NCBI RefSeq assembly: GCF_900111555.1
Contig: NZ_FOHZ01000004.1
Location: forward strand, 133,342 to 197,341
From: Marinobacter segnicrescens
GTDB lineage: Bacteria > Pseudomonadota > Gammaproteobacteria > Pseudomonadales > Oleiphilaceae
Reading direction: 5' to 3'
DNA: 64,000 bases
The notes under the pieces are model-generated. The model was not told the origin of the DNA, searched no databases, and worked only from the letters and a program-made list of their open reading frames with translations. Shown here in pieces: positions 8,455-16,085 of this stretch. Made by a program: the position numbers and the translations under genes. Within the stretch, counting starts at the first letter, position 1. Every line of letters starts with the position of its first letter.

Positions 8455-8470
8455 TTGTCCAGATGGTCAG
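8455..8470 (-). promoter_or_regulatory. RutR-box-like operator, site E
   Basis: TTGTCCA-GA-TGGTCAG matches 13 of 14 consensus positions. It ends 25 bp upstream of the oxygenase start at 8429. Confidence 0.6.
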
Positions 8471-8806
8471 TAATTCATAAAGCGTGCCAGAGATGCCGGA
8501 AACTCATGGAACGACCATCTCCCCGGAACCCGTTGTCCCGGACGTGAGCCGGGGCAGGGTGCCCGCCTGGCGATTGCCTCATGGGAGGGCGTGTCGTGTT
8601 TTTATGCACTGGTTTTGAGCGTATGACCCCCTTGATCAGAGGTCTTTGGTGAGTGTTCAAGTCTCAGCGCGCAGCGATGATCCGGGGGTGAAAGGCAAAT
8701 AAACGGGCCGAAGGGGGTCTCTTTTCAGGGGGCCAGGCGACGCTGGCGGGAAATATGCAGCGGACAGCTTGGAGTTGGCCTGCCATTTGCTTTGTCCTGA
8801 TAAAAC

Positions 8807-8822
8807 CTGACCGAATGTTCAA
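8807..8822 (+). promoter_or_regulatory. RutR-box-like operator, site F
   Basis: CTGACCG-AA-TGTTCAA matches 12 of 14 consensus positions. It ends 38 bp before the binding-protein start at 8861. Confidence 0.55.
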
Positions 8823-8860
8823 TAAAGTAGGCAGGCGATAAACCATCAAGGGGAAAGCAT

Positions 8861-9865
8861 ATGCACAAGGGTCTTACACGTTCATTCCTGCTCGTGGCCT
8901 TACTGGCCGGCGGGCTGATCAGCCAGTCGGTGCTCGCCGCCGATAAGGTCACCTACCAGCTGGACTGGCTGCCCGGTGGCGATAAATCCCCGGTGTACGT
9001 GGGTGTCCAGGAAGGCTTCTTTGAAGAAGAGGGTCTGGACGTCAGCATCGCCAGTGGTCGCGGTTCCACCGATGCCATCACCAAGATTGCCACCGGCCAG
9101 GCCGATATCGGCAGCGCCGATATTGGCGCGCTGATGGCGGCCAAGGCCCAGGATGACAGCCTGCCGGTCAGGGCGGTCTACAGCATCTTCAACCAGGCGC
9201 CCCACGCCTTCTTCACCCTGGAGAAAAACGGCATCACCGAGATGACCGATATGGATGGCAAGAAGGTGGCTACCTCGCCGTTCACCTCATCCAACGCGTT
9301 CCTGCCGCTGGTACTGAAGGAGAATGGCATGGCGGAAGACGCGGTCAGCCTGACCAAGGCTGATCCCGGGGCGCTCGGACCGATGCTGATGAACGGTGGC
9401 ACAGACGCCATCATCGCCTGGGTCACCAACATTGCCCTGTTTGCCGATCAGGCCGAAGCCACCGGCAACGAACTGGTAGTGCTGCCCTGGTCCGACGCCG
9501 GTCTGGAGCTGTATTCCTCCTCGGTGGTGGCCAGTGAACGATTCCTCAGCGAGCGTCCGGACGTGGCCAAGCGCTTTATGCGGGCTTTCGACAAGTCGCT
9601 GAAATTTACCGGCGACAATCCCCGCCAGGCCGCGGAAGCCCTCAACAGCATGGTGCCGGAAGTGGACGTGGATGTAGCCACGGCCCAGATTGGGGACACC
9701 ATGGAACTGGTCATGAACGACGTCAGCGAACGGGACGGCCTGGGAGCCCTCACCGAAGAGCGTGTGGCCCTGACCTGGGACTGGGTCAGCCAGGCGGAAA
9801 AGCTTGAGAAGGATGCCCTCGACCCGGAATTGGTCATCGACCGGACCCTGCTTGAGGCCCTGTAA
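8861..9865 (+). CDS. NMT1/THI5-like ABC importer, periplasmic binding protein 1
   Basis: 334 aa. The Sec signal peptide ends near residue 26 (QSVLAA). The mature start, KVTYQLDWLPGGDKSPVYVGVQEGFF, is the classic NMT1/THI5 opening, a two-lobed fold that binds pyrimidines such as hydroxymethylpyrimidine, nitrate, sulfonates or related small ligands. GQADIGSADIGALMAAK is the usual ligand-lobe motif. It is first gene of an importer operon: ATPase 2 bp downstream, then permease. No TPP riboswitch precedes it, which argues against simple thiamine-precursor uptake. The RutR-like box and neighbours suggest a nucleobase-like ligand, by inference. Confidence 0.85.
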   Translation: MHKGLTRSFLLVALLAGGLISQSVLAADKVTYQLDWLPGGDKSPVYVGVQEGFFEEEGLDVSIASGRGSTDAITKIATGQADIGSADIGALMAAKAQDDSLPVRAVYSIFNQAPHAFFTLEKNGITEMTDMDGKKVATSPFTSSNAFLPLVLKENGMAEDAVSLTKADPGALGPMLMNGGTDAIIAWVTNIALFADQAEATGNELVVLPWSDAGLELYSSSVVASERFLSERPDVAKRFMRAFDKSLKFTGDNPRQAAEALNSMVPEVDVDVATAQIGDTMELVMNDVSERDGLGALTEERVALTWDWVSQAEKLEKDALDPELVIDRTLLEAL

Positions 9866-9867
9866 GC

Positions 9868-10656
9868 ATGACTACGCCCGCCACCAACCGTTCGTTTGTA
9901 ACGCTGGCCGGGGTCGGTCACCGCTATGACCCGAATCCCGCGATTCCGTCAGCGGTCACGGGTATCGACCTGGACATCCGCCGTCACGAATTCGTGGCGG
10001 TGGTGGGGCCGTCCGGCTGCGGGAAATCCACCCTGCTGCGGATGATCGCGGGACTGCTGACACCCACGGACGGTGAGGTCTCGGTGTTCGGCAAGCAGGT
10101 CGATGGCCCCCGCGACGACGTCGGTATCGTGTTCCAGAAACCGACCCTGCTGCCATGGCTGTCGGTACGCAAGAACGTACTGTTTCCGCTCAGGCACAAA
10201 TATGGTCGCTACAGTCGCGCGGATGAGAAGCGAGCCGACGAACTGTTGGCCATGGCGGGCCTGGAGAGTTTTGCCGACAAGATGCCGGATGAGCTGTCCG
10301 GTGGCATGCAGCAGCGTGTGGGCATCGTCCGGGCACTGTTGCTGAACCCGGACATCCTGCTCATGGACGAACCGTTTTCGGCGCTGGACGCCATGACCCG
10401 GGAGCAGATTGGCTTTGACCTCCTGAAGATCTGGGAGGAGAACCCCAAGACCGTGCTGTTTATCACCCACTCCATCGCCGAGGCCGTGCTGCTGGCGGAT
10501 CGGGTGCTGGTGATGAGCAAGCGCCCCGGCACTGTGCTGGATGTGCTGGATGTGGACCTGCCACGACCACGCACCACCCATACCATTTCCGAGCCGCGGT
10601 TCGGACAACTCACCGAGCGTCTGAGGAAGCATATCTATGAGCCTGAAGCTGCCTGA
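9868..10656 (+). CDS. ABC importer ATPase 1 (NitT/TauT family)
   Basis: 262 aa, cytosolic ATPase that drives the importer. Walker A GPSGCGKST near residues 46-54, Q-loop in VFQKPTLLPW, signature LSGGMQQR, Walker B ILLMDEP, D-loop SALD and H-loop ITHS are all intact. It starts 2 bp after the binding-protein stop and overlaps the permease gene by 20 bp, so all three are coupled. Confidence 0.9.
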   Translation: MTTPATNRSFVTLAGVGHRYDPNPAIPSAVTGIDLDIRRHEFVAVVGPSGCGKSTLLRMIAGLLTPTDGEVSVFGKQVDGPRDDVGIVFQKPTLLPWLSVRKNVLFPLRHKYGRYSRADEKRADELLAMAGLESFADKMPDELSGGMQQRVGIVRALLLNPDILLMDEPFSALDAMTREQIGFDLLKIWEENPKTVLFITHSIAEAVLLADRVLVMSKRPGTVLDVLDVDLPRPRTTHTISEPRFGQLTERLRKHIYEPEAA

Positions 10657-11431
10657 AGGCAGGACCAGCCGCGCGCTGCTGGCGGCGGCTCCCTGGCTGT
10701 TTTTCCTGGCGCTGATTCTGCTCTGGGAGCTGGTGTGTCAGGTGTTCTCGCTGCCTGAATACGTGCTGCCGGCACCAATCGCCATCGTGGAGGCGTTTTT
10801 CAATGTGGAGTTTAGCCGCTGGCTGACCCACCTGTGGGCGACGCTGCGGGTAGCGCTGATGGGTTTTGCAGTGTCCATACTGGTGGCGATACCGATCGCC
10901 ATTGCCATGATGCGTTCGGAACTGCTGACCCGCACGCTCTATCCGTTGCTGGTGGTCATACAGTCCACGCCGGTGGTGGCCGTTGCACCACTGATTATCG
11001 TGCTGATGGGCTCGGACGACCCCTCGCGGGTGTTGATCACCTGCCTGCTGACGTTCTTTCCGCTGGTCGTGTCGACCGCCACCGGTATTAATGAGACGCC
11101 CGGGGAGTTGGTTGAACTGAGCCGCTCACTGGACGCACCGTTGCGCCGGGAAACCTGGCAGATCCGCATTCCCTACGCCATCCCTCATATCTTCAGCGGC
11201 CTGCGGGTCGCCATCACCCTGGCGATCATTGGTGCCGTGGTCGCCGAGTTCGTCGCGGCCGAGGAAGGGTTGGGCTATTTCATCCAGTTTTCCACGTCTT
11301 TCTTCCGGATACCCCAGGCCTTTGCCGGTCTGTTCTTCCTGGCCGTCGTGAGCCTGTTGCTGTTCAAGTCCGTGCAGTGGATACAGCAGTGGTTCTTTCC
11401 CTGGAGCCTGCCTCGCAAGAGCGGCCATTGA
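10637..11431 (+). CDS. ABC importer permease 1 (NitT/TauT family)
   Basis: 264 aa inner-membrane protein with about six hydrophobic helices. The cytoplasmic coupling loop (EAA-like) is around GELVELSRSLDAPLRRETWQIRIPYAIP. GAGGAAG lies upstream of the ATG, inside the ATPase gene. It pairs with the preceding ATPase and binding protein. The deaminase gene starts 2 bp after the stop, linking transport to intracellular processing. Confidence 0.9.
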   Translation: MSLKLPEGRTSRALLAAAPWLFFLALILLWELVCQVFSLPEYVLPAPIAIVEAFFNVEFSRWLTHLWATLRVALMGFAVSILVAIPIAIAMMRSELLTRTLYPLLVVIQSTPVVAVAPLIIVLMGSDDPSRVLITCLLTFFPLVVSTATGINETPGELVELSRSLDAPLRRETWQIRIPYAIPHIFSGLRVAITLAIIGAVVAEFVAAEEGLGYFIQFSTSFFRIPQAFAGLFFLAVVSLLLFKSVQWIQQWFFPWSLPRKSGH

Positions 11432-11433
11432 CC

Positions 11434-11949
11434 ATGAGGAGTTTCCCTTTGGCGCTGACAGAGCAACCGACGGACAATGATCTGAGGTTTATCCGTAAGA
11501 CCCTCGACCTGGCCAATAGCGCTGCAGCCCAGGGCATCCACCCGTTTGCCGCCGTTCTGGTGGACGAGCAGGGCGAAGAGCTGATGTCCCAGGTGAATGC
11601 CTACCTGCCGCACCAGGATATGACCGGCCATGCCGAGCGGGTGCTGATGACCCGGGCCAGTCAGGCCTGGCGCCCCCATGAGATGGCGAAGTTCACAATG
11701 TATGTGTCGGCAGAGCCCTGCTGCATGTGTGCCGGAGCCGCCTATTGGGCGGGTCTGGGGCGGCTGGTATACGGGGTCAGTGAACACCGCCTGAAACAGA
11801 TGACCGGCAACCACCCTGAGAATCCCACACTGGACCTGCCCTGCCGCCAGGTATTCGCTTCCGGCCAGCGGGAAGTGGAGGTCATTGGCCCGGTGCTGGA
11901 GGATGAGGCGGCGGAAATCCATGAAGCCTTTTGGCGCAACCAGCGATAG
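11434..11949 (+). CDS. Zinc-dependent nucleoside/nucleobase deaminase (CDA superfamily)
   Basis: 171 aa from ATG 11434. The zinc site is complete: H66-A-E68 and P95-C96-x2-C99. The fold and the HPFAAVLVD block (36-44) put it with guanine deaminase/TadA-like enzymes, which hydrolyse an exocyclic amine of a purine or pyrimidine. A TTG at 11449, preceded by AGGAG at a good distance, is an equally likely start and would remove five residues. It sits between an importer and a flavoprotein in the same operon, so the imported compound or its product is probably deaminated here. Guanine versus cytosine-type substrates cannot be told apart. Confidence 0.8.
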   Translation: MRSFPLALTEQPTDNDLRFIRKTLDLANSAAAQGIHPFAAVLVDEQGEELMSQVNAYLPHQDMTGHAERVLMTRASQAWRPHEMAKFTMYVSAEPCCMCAGAAYWAGLGRLVYGVSEHRLKQMTGNHPENPTLDLPCRQVFASGQREVEVIGPVLEDEAAEIHEAFWRNQR

Positions 11950-11962
11950 TGAGGACATAGCC

Positions 11963-12619
11963 ATGAACGCAAGTCGTGTCACTGTCGTTGTGGACTCCCG
12001 TTATGGCACCACGCTGGCTCTGGCGAATGCGATTGCCGATGGTGCCCGCTCGGAAGGTGCCGAGGTCCGGCTATGCCGGGTGGAGATCGTCGAGCCGGAA
12101 TTCAGTGTGGATACCCGGCGACAGGATTTTATGACGGCCCAGGCCGAATACCGGGACCTGCCACGGGCTTGCGCAGCTGATCTGGAGTGGGCCAATGGCA
12201 TCCTGTGGGGATCGCCAACCCGCTATGGCCTGATGAGTACGCCCCTGCGCGCCTTTATCGACGAAGTGGCACCGCTATGGCGGCAAGGTGCGCTGATCGG
12301 AAAGGTGGGGGCCGCCTTTACCTCCACCGGGGGCATGCATTCCGGCAACGAAATGACACTGTTATCCCTGCTGCTTCCCTTCATGCAGCACGGCATGGTG
12401 CTGGCCGGGGTGCCCCACAGCGTGCCAGAGCTGGTGCACACCTCCAAGGGTGGCTCGCCTTATGGTGCCTCGGCGGTCACCGGTTTCGACGGAACACGGG
12501 GTGTGGACGGTAATGAGCTGGCCATTGCCCGGGCTTTGGGTGCCCGGGTCGCCAGACTGGCCCGCTGGGTCGAGCCAGAACCTGCGTCCGTAGAACTGGC
12601 TGCCAGTTCGGGGCGCTGA
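11963..12619 (+). CDS. WrbA-like flavodoxin-fold NAD(P)H:quinone oxidoreductase
   Basis: 218 aa, cytosolic. Flavodoxin start VVVDSRYGTTLALANAIADGA (FMN phosphate loop), then GSPTRYGLMSTPLRAFID and AFTSTGGMHSGNEMT, which are hallmark WrbA segments. WrbA-type enzymes carry FMN and reduce quinones with two electrons. The internal ATG at 11963 with GAGGA upstream is preferred over an overlapping longer frame. It is the last gene before a strong terminator. In a nucleobase pathway it could supply reduced flavin (compare RutF in the Rut pathway), but that parallel is speculative. Confidence 0.8.
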   Translation: MNASRVTVVVDSRYGTTLALANAIADGARSEGAEVRLCRVEIVEPEFSVDTRRQDFMTAQAEYRDLPRACAADLEWANGILWGSPTRYGLMSTPLRAFIDEVAPLWRQGALIGKVGAAFTSTGGMHSGNEMTLLSLLLPFMQHGMVLAGVPHSVPELVHTSKGGSPYGASAVTGFDGTRGVDGNELAIARALGARVARLARWVEPEPASVELAASSGR

Positions 12620-12670
12620 TCCGGAAACCCTCTTTGAGGGGTGCCCGATGTAAGCGTTGTCTTCCTTTTG

Positions 12671-12691
12671 CCGCCTTCGGGCGGTTTTTTT
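12671..12691 (+). terminator. Rho-independent terminator of the first importer operon
   Basis: CCGCC-TTCG-GGCGG stem-loop followed by seven T residues. A small CCCTC-TTT-GAGGG hairpin lies upstream at 12628-12640. Confidence 0.85.
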
Positions 12692-12858
12692 GTCCCGCCA
12701 CCGCCGGGTGCCTGTCTACGCTGGGCAAAACCGGTGCAGGCCAGCGCTGACCGGTTCAGTGTAGTGCACGCCAAGAGCCTCAGCGAAAGCTTTAGAAACA
12801 TGAAATTAAAGGAATAATTGGTTTTTCTTCGAATGGCATGACGGTTGCTTTTAAAAAC

Positions 12859-12874
12859 CTGAACAATTGGTCAG
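12859..12874 (+). promoter_or_regulatory. RutR-box-like operator, site G
   Basis: CTGAACA-AT-TGGTCAG matches 13 of 14 consensus positions and is palindromic except for one base pair. It ends 43 bp before the second binding-protein start. Confidence 0.6.
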
Positions 12875-12917
12875 TTAAAGAGCGGCGGCAGCCGCTTGCA
12901 GTTACAGGAGAGATGTC

Positions 12918-13913
12918 ATGGCAGTGAATAAACACGCAGTCATTAGTGGCTCGATCATGATAGCCGGGTTGCTCAGCTTGTCTCCGGCATCCGCCGAAGA
13001 ACTGGACAAACTGGTGTTCGGTACCAACTGGTACGCCCAGGCCGAACATGGTGGTTTTTACCAGGCCTTGGCCACGGGCCTGTATGAAGACTATGGCCTG
13101 GACGTGGAAATCAGGATGGGCGGCCCTCAGATCAACGGCACCCAGTTGCTGGTCTCCGGTCGCTATGATCTGTTGATGGGCTATCCCATTGGCAACGTTA
13201 ATGCCGTTGAAAAAGGACTCCCTGTGATGACCGTGGCGGCCTCCATGCAGGGGGATCCGCAGGCGCTGATTGCTCATCCCCATGTGGAGTCTATTGAGCA
13301 GATCAGGGAAGAGGGCCTGCCCGTCTATATCGCTACCTTCGCCCATTCCACCTTCTGGCCGTGGCTGAAGGCGGAATACGGCTTCGAGGATGATGTGGTG
13401 CACGCCTATACCTTCAGCGTGGCGCCTTTCCTCAACAACAAGGACATTGTGCAGCAGGGTTACCTGTCCTCCGAGCCCTTCGCCATGCGAAAGGGCGGTG
13501 TCGAACCCAACGTCTTCCTGTTGTCTGATCATGGCTACCCGCCTTATGCCACCACTATTGAAACCACTACTGACATGATTGAGGAGCGCCCCGATGTGGT
13601 GAAACGGTTTGTCCAGGCCAGCATGGAGGGCTGGAAGAGCTACCTGGAAAACCCGGAGCCCGGCAACGAGCTGATCATGAAAGAGAACCCGGAGATGACC
13701 CCGGAGCAGATCGCCTACGGCATCGAGAAGATGAAGGAGTATGAACTGGTAACCGGCGGCGATGCCGGGACCATGGGGATCGGCGTGATGACCGAGGAGC
13801 GCTGGCAAAAAATCAGGGACTTCATGGTAGAAGCCGGCCTGGCCTCCGAGGACCTGGATCTGAGCAGGGTCTACACCCTGGAATTCCTTCCGGAAGAGCC
13901 GGTGCTGCCCTGA
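12918..13913 (+). CDS. NMT1/THI5-like ABC importer, periplasmic binding protein 2
   Basis: 331 aa. Signal peptide with cleavage near 27 (SPASAEE). Mature start KLVFGTNWYAQAEHGGFYQALATGLYEDYGLDV is typical of the NMT1 family. The tail TEERWQKIRDFMVEAG matches the tail left in the pseudogene at 6488-6651. AGGAGAG precedes the ATG. The sequence differs strongly from binding protein 1 (W-Y-A-Q-A-E-H-G-G versus W-L-P-G-G-D-K-S-P in the first lobe), so the two importers probably take different ligands. Followed by its own ATPase and permease. Confidence 0.85.
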   Translation: MAVNKHAVISGSIMIAGLLSLSPASAEELDKLVFGTNWYAQAEHGGFYQALATGLYEDYGLDVEIRMGGPQINGTQLLVSGRYDLLMGYPIGNVNAVEKGLPVMTVAASMQGDPQALIAHPHVESIEQIREEGLPVYIATFAHSTFWPWLKAEYGFEDDVVHAYTFSVAPFLNNKDIVQQGYLSSEPFAMRKGGVEPNVFLLSDHGYPPYATTIETTTDMIEERPDVVKRFVQASMEGWKSYLENPEPGNELIMKENPEMTPEQIAYGIEKMKEYELVTGGDAGTMGIGVMTEERWQKIRDFMVEAGLASEDLDLSRVYTLEFLPEEPVLP

Positions 13914-13963
13914 GTATTGCCGCGATACCCATCCTGATGCTGGCCAGCCCTGGAGAGACCATT

Positions 13964-14842
13964 ATGACAGCTACCAAGGTAATGCCCCTGAACCCGGTGC
14001 CGGACACCGGGCCGGACACCAGCGAGCCCGGTACCGTCGCACCACGCCCGGTGCTGCAGGTGAGCAGTGTCGACAAGATTTACGGCAACGGAACGGTTGC
14101 CCTGAAAGGCGCCGACCTGACGGTGAAGCAGGGCGAATTTGTGAGCCTGCTGGGTCCGTCCGGCTGCGGCAAGAGCACCCTGCTGCGCATCATGGCGGGC
14201 CTGGGTCAGGTCACCACTGGTAACGTGAGGTGGTGGGAGCAGGATTACGGCGTGGTGGGCAGCAGGGGCCGCAAACTGGCCTTTGTGTTCCAGAACGCCA
14301 CCCTGATGCCCTGGGCCCGGGTGCGCAAGAACGTGCGGCTGCCCCTGGACCTGGAGCATGCCGGCAAGTCGGAGGACGTGGAACAGAAAATCGATGATGC
14401 CCTGGGCATGGTCGGCCTGAAGGGCTTCGATAATAGTTTTCCGCGGGAGCTGTCCGGTGGCATGCAGATGCGCGCCTCCATCGCCAGAGCCATGGTCACC
14501 GAGCCCAACCTGTTGCTGATGGACGAGCCCTTCGGGGCGCTTGACGAGATGACCCGCAACAAACTCAATGACGACGTGCTCAAGCTCTGGAAAGAAAAGG
14601 GCTGGACCATCGTATTCGTCACGCACAGTGTCTACGAGGCAGTGTATCTCTCCAGTCGCGTGGTGGTGATGGCGGCACGGCCCGGCCGGATCGTCGACGA
14701 TATCGCTATTGAAGAGTCCTATCCGCGCTCCCCGAATTTCCGGGTCTCCACAGAATTTGCGGGTTATTGTCGCCAGGTCTCCCAGGCCCTGGAGCGCGCC
14801 AGTGCCATGGGCGAGGATCGGGATGAGGAGCGTCAGCCATGA
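13964..14842 (+). CDS. ABC importer ATPase 2 (NitT/TauT family)
   Basis: 292 aa. Walker A GPSGCGKST, Q-loop VFQNATLMPW, signature LSGGMQMR, Walker B LLLMDEP, FGALDEMTR and H-loop VTHS are intact. An N-terminal extension of about 30 residues rich in Pro/Thr precedes the ATPase core. The ATG at 13964 follows GGAGA with 7-nt spacing; the ATG at 13937 is rejected. It overlaps the permease by 4 bp (ATGA). Confidence 0.9.
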   Translation: MTATKVMPLNPVPDTGPDTSEPGTVAPRPVLQVSSVDKIYGNGTVALKGADLTVKQGEFVSLLGPSGCGKSTLLRIMAGLGQVTTGNVRWWEQDYGVVGSRGRKLAFVFQNATLMPWARVRKNVRLPLDLEHAGKSEDVEQKIDDALGMVGLKGFDNSFPRELSGGMQMRASIARAMVTEPNLLLMDEPFGALDEMTRNKLNDDVLKLWKEKGWTIVFVTHSVYEAVYLSSRVVVMAARPGRIVDDIAIEESYPRSPNFRVSTEFAGYCRQVSQALERASAMGEDRDEERQP

Positions 14843-15642
14843 AGGCACCCCTGATACGAAATGAGCGCTTTGTGCAGATCGGTGCACCCCTGCTGGTGGG
14901 CGTGCTGGTTCTGCTGATGTGGCAACTGACGGTGATGGCGTTCGATGTGCCGAAATACCTGGTGCCGAGCCCTGTCGATATCGGACAGTCTCTGGTGTCA
15001 GATTTCCCTTCTCTGTTCAATGCCCTGCTGATGACCCTGAAGGTGACGTTCCTGGCCTTTGCCATCGCCGTGATGGCCGGCGTTTCCGCGTCACTGCTGT
15101 TTGTGCAGAGCAAGTGGATCGAAATAAGCCTGTTTCCCTATGCGGTGCTGATGCAGGTGACACCGGTGGTTGCCATTGCTCCGCTGATTATCATCTGGGT
15201 CGACGACACCACCTGGGCGCTCACCATCTGCGCGGTGATCGTGGCCATCTTCCCGATCATCTCCAACACCACACTGGGCCTGCGCAGTGTGGATCCGAAC
15301 CTGCTGAGCATGTTCCGGATGTACCGCACCAGCCGCTGGCAGGAACTGGTGAGACTGCGGATTCCCAGCGCACTTCCGTACTTCTTTGGAGGACTGAGGA
15401 TCAGTTCAGGGCTGGCACTGATTGGCGCCGTCGTTGCGGAGTTCGTGGCGGGTACGGGGGGAGCCCAGGCAGGCCTTGCCTATATGATCCTGCAGTCTGG
15501 CTACAACCTGCAGATTCCCAGGATGTTCGCTGCCCTCATACTGATTACAGTCACCGGTATCCTGCTATTCGCCCTGATGGTGTGGATGTCTGATCGGGCC
15601 CTGCGCAACTGGCATGAGAGTGCCCTGAAGGTCGAACATTGA
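14839..15642 (+). CDS. ABC importer permease 2 (NitT/TauT family)
   Basis: 267 aa inner-membrane permease with about six helices. The coupling loop is around LLSMFRMYRTSRWQELVRLRIPSALP. The motif GLALIGAVVAEFVAGTGG resembles the matching part of permease 1. It is the last gene of the second importer operon, followed by a bidirectional terminator. Confidence 0.9.
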   Translation: MKAPLIRNERFVQIGAPLLVGVLVLLMWQLTVMAFDVPKYLVPSPVDIGQSLVSDFPSLFNALLMTLKVTFLAFAIAVMAGVSASLLFVQSKWIEISLFPYAVLMQVTPVVAIAPLIIIWVDDTTWALTICAVIVAIFPIISNTTLGLRSVDPNLLSMFRMYRTSRWQELVRLRIPSALPYFFGGLRISSGLALIGAVVAEFVAGTGGAQAGLAYMILQSGYNLQIPRMFAALILITVTGILLFALMVWMSDRALRNWHESALKVEH

Positions 15643-15698
15643 GTGTGATGCGATTTGTGCACTCATGGGGGCAACAGTGACCAGGGGAGGGACACTGA

Positions 15699-15738
15699 AA
15701 CGAAAAAGGCCAACCCCGAAGGATTGGCCTTTTTCGTT
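15699..15738. terminator. Bidirectional terminator between importer 2 and tRNA-Pro
   Basis: A perfect 15-bp stem (15699-15713 with 15724-15738) around a 10-nt loop, with A-run and T-run inside the arms. It can stop transcription of the importer on the plus strand and of the tRNA on the minus strand. Confidence 0.85.
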
Positions 15739-15746
15739 GATCTAAT

Positions 15747-15823
15747 TGGTCGGGACGGCAGGATTTGAACCTGCGACCACCTGCACCCCATACAGGTGCG
15801 CTACCAGACTGCGCTACGCCCCG
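15747..15823 (-). tRNA. tRNA-Pro (anticodon GGG)
   Basis: 77 nt with CCA encoded at the 3' end. The acceptor stem CGGGGCG pairs with CGTCCCG with one G-T. D-loop TAGCGCAGTCTGGTAGCGC and T-arm GGTTCAAATCC are canonical. The anticodon stem CCTGT/GCAGG encloses loop ATGGGGT, giving anticodon GGG for CCC and CCT codons. Confidence 0.95.
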
Positions 15824-16085
15824 AATTGCGTTCGGAGTATATGGCCAGGCAGCGGTGTCATATCGGAATAGTGACTGGCTGCTCTGTACTCCGTGCCAGG
15901 TTGGTTTCCCTCACTGGCTTAGCGGGAGCGAAGTCTACACTAGCCATTTGGAAAAATAAACACTCCATGACAGGGTGTTGCGGAAATTTTTGCGGCGCCA
16001 TCCGCGGCCATGACTTTTGCGTAATCGTCTGTAGAATCCTTTTAGATTCGCCCTCTGACAAACCCTCAAAAATCCGGAGTCTGCT

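Larger units (their letters stand above)
8430..8860. other. Divergent regulatory intergenic region
   Basis: 431 bp between the second oxygenase and the first NMT1 importer. RutR-like boxes lie at each end (8455-8470 and 8807-8822). The central 330 bp show no convincing coding frame, RNA fold or repeat. It may be gene debris but I cannot identify a source. Confidence 0.5.

Noticed and set aside
12792..13808. A 338-codon frame antisense to binding protein 2
   Set aside because: The plus-strand protein has a signal peptide, ribosome site and clear family; the antisense product has no known motifs.
8861..15642. NMT1/THI5 importers as thiamine-precursor carriers
   Set aside because: No TPP element upstream, whereas thiBPQ has one; operators and neighbours point elsewhere. 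Not excluded experimentally.
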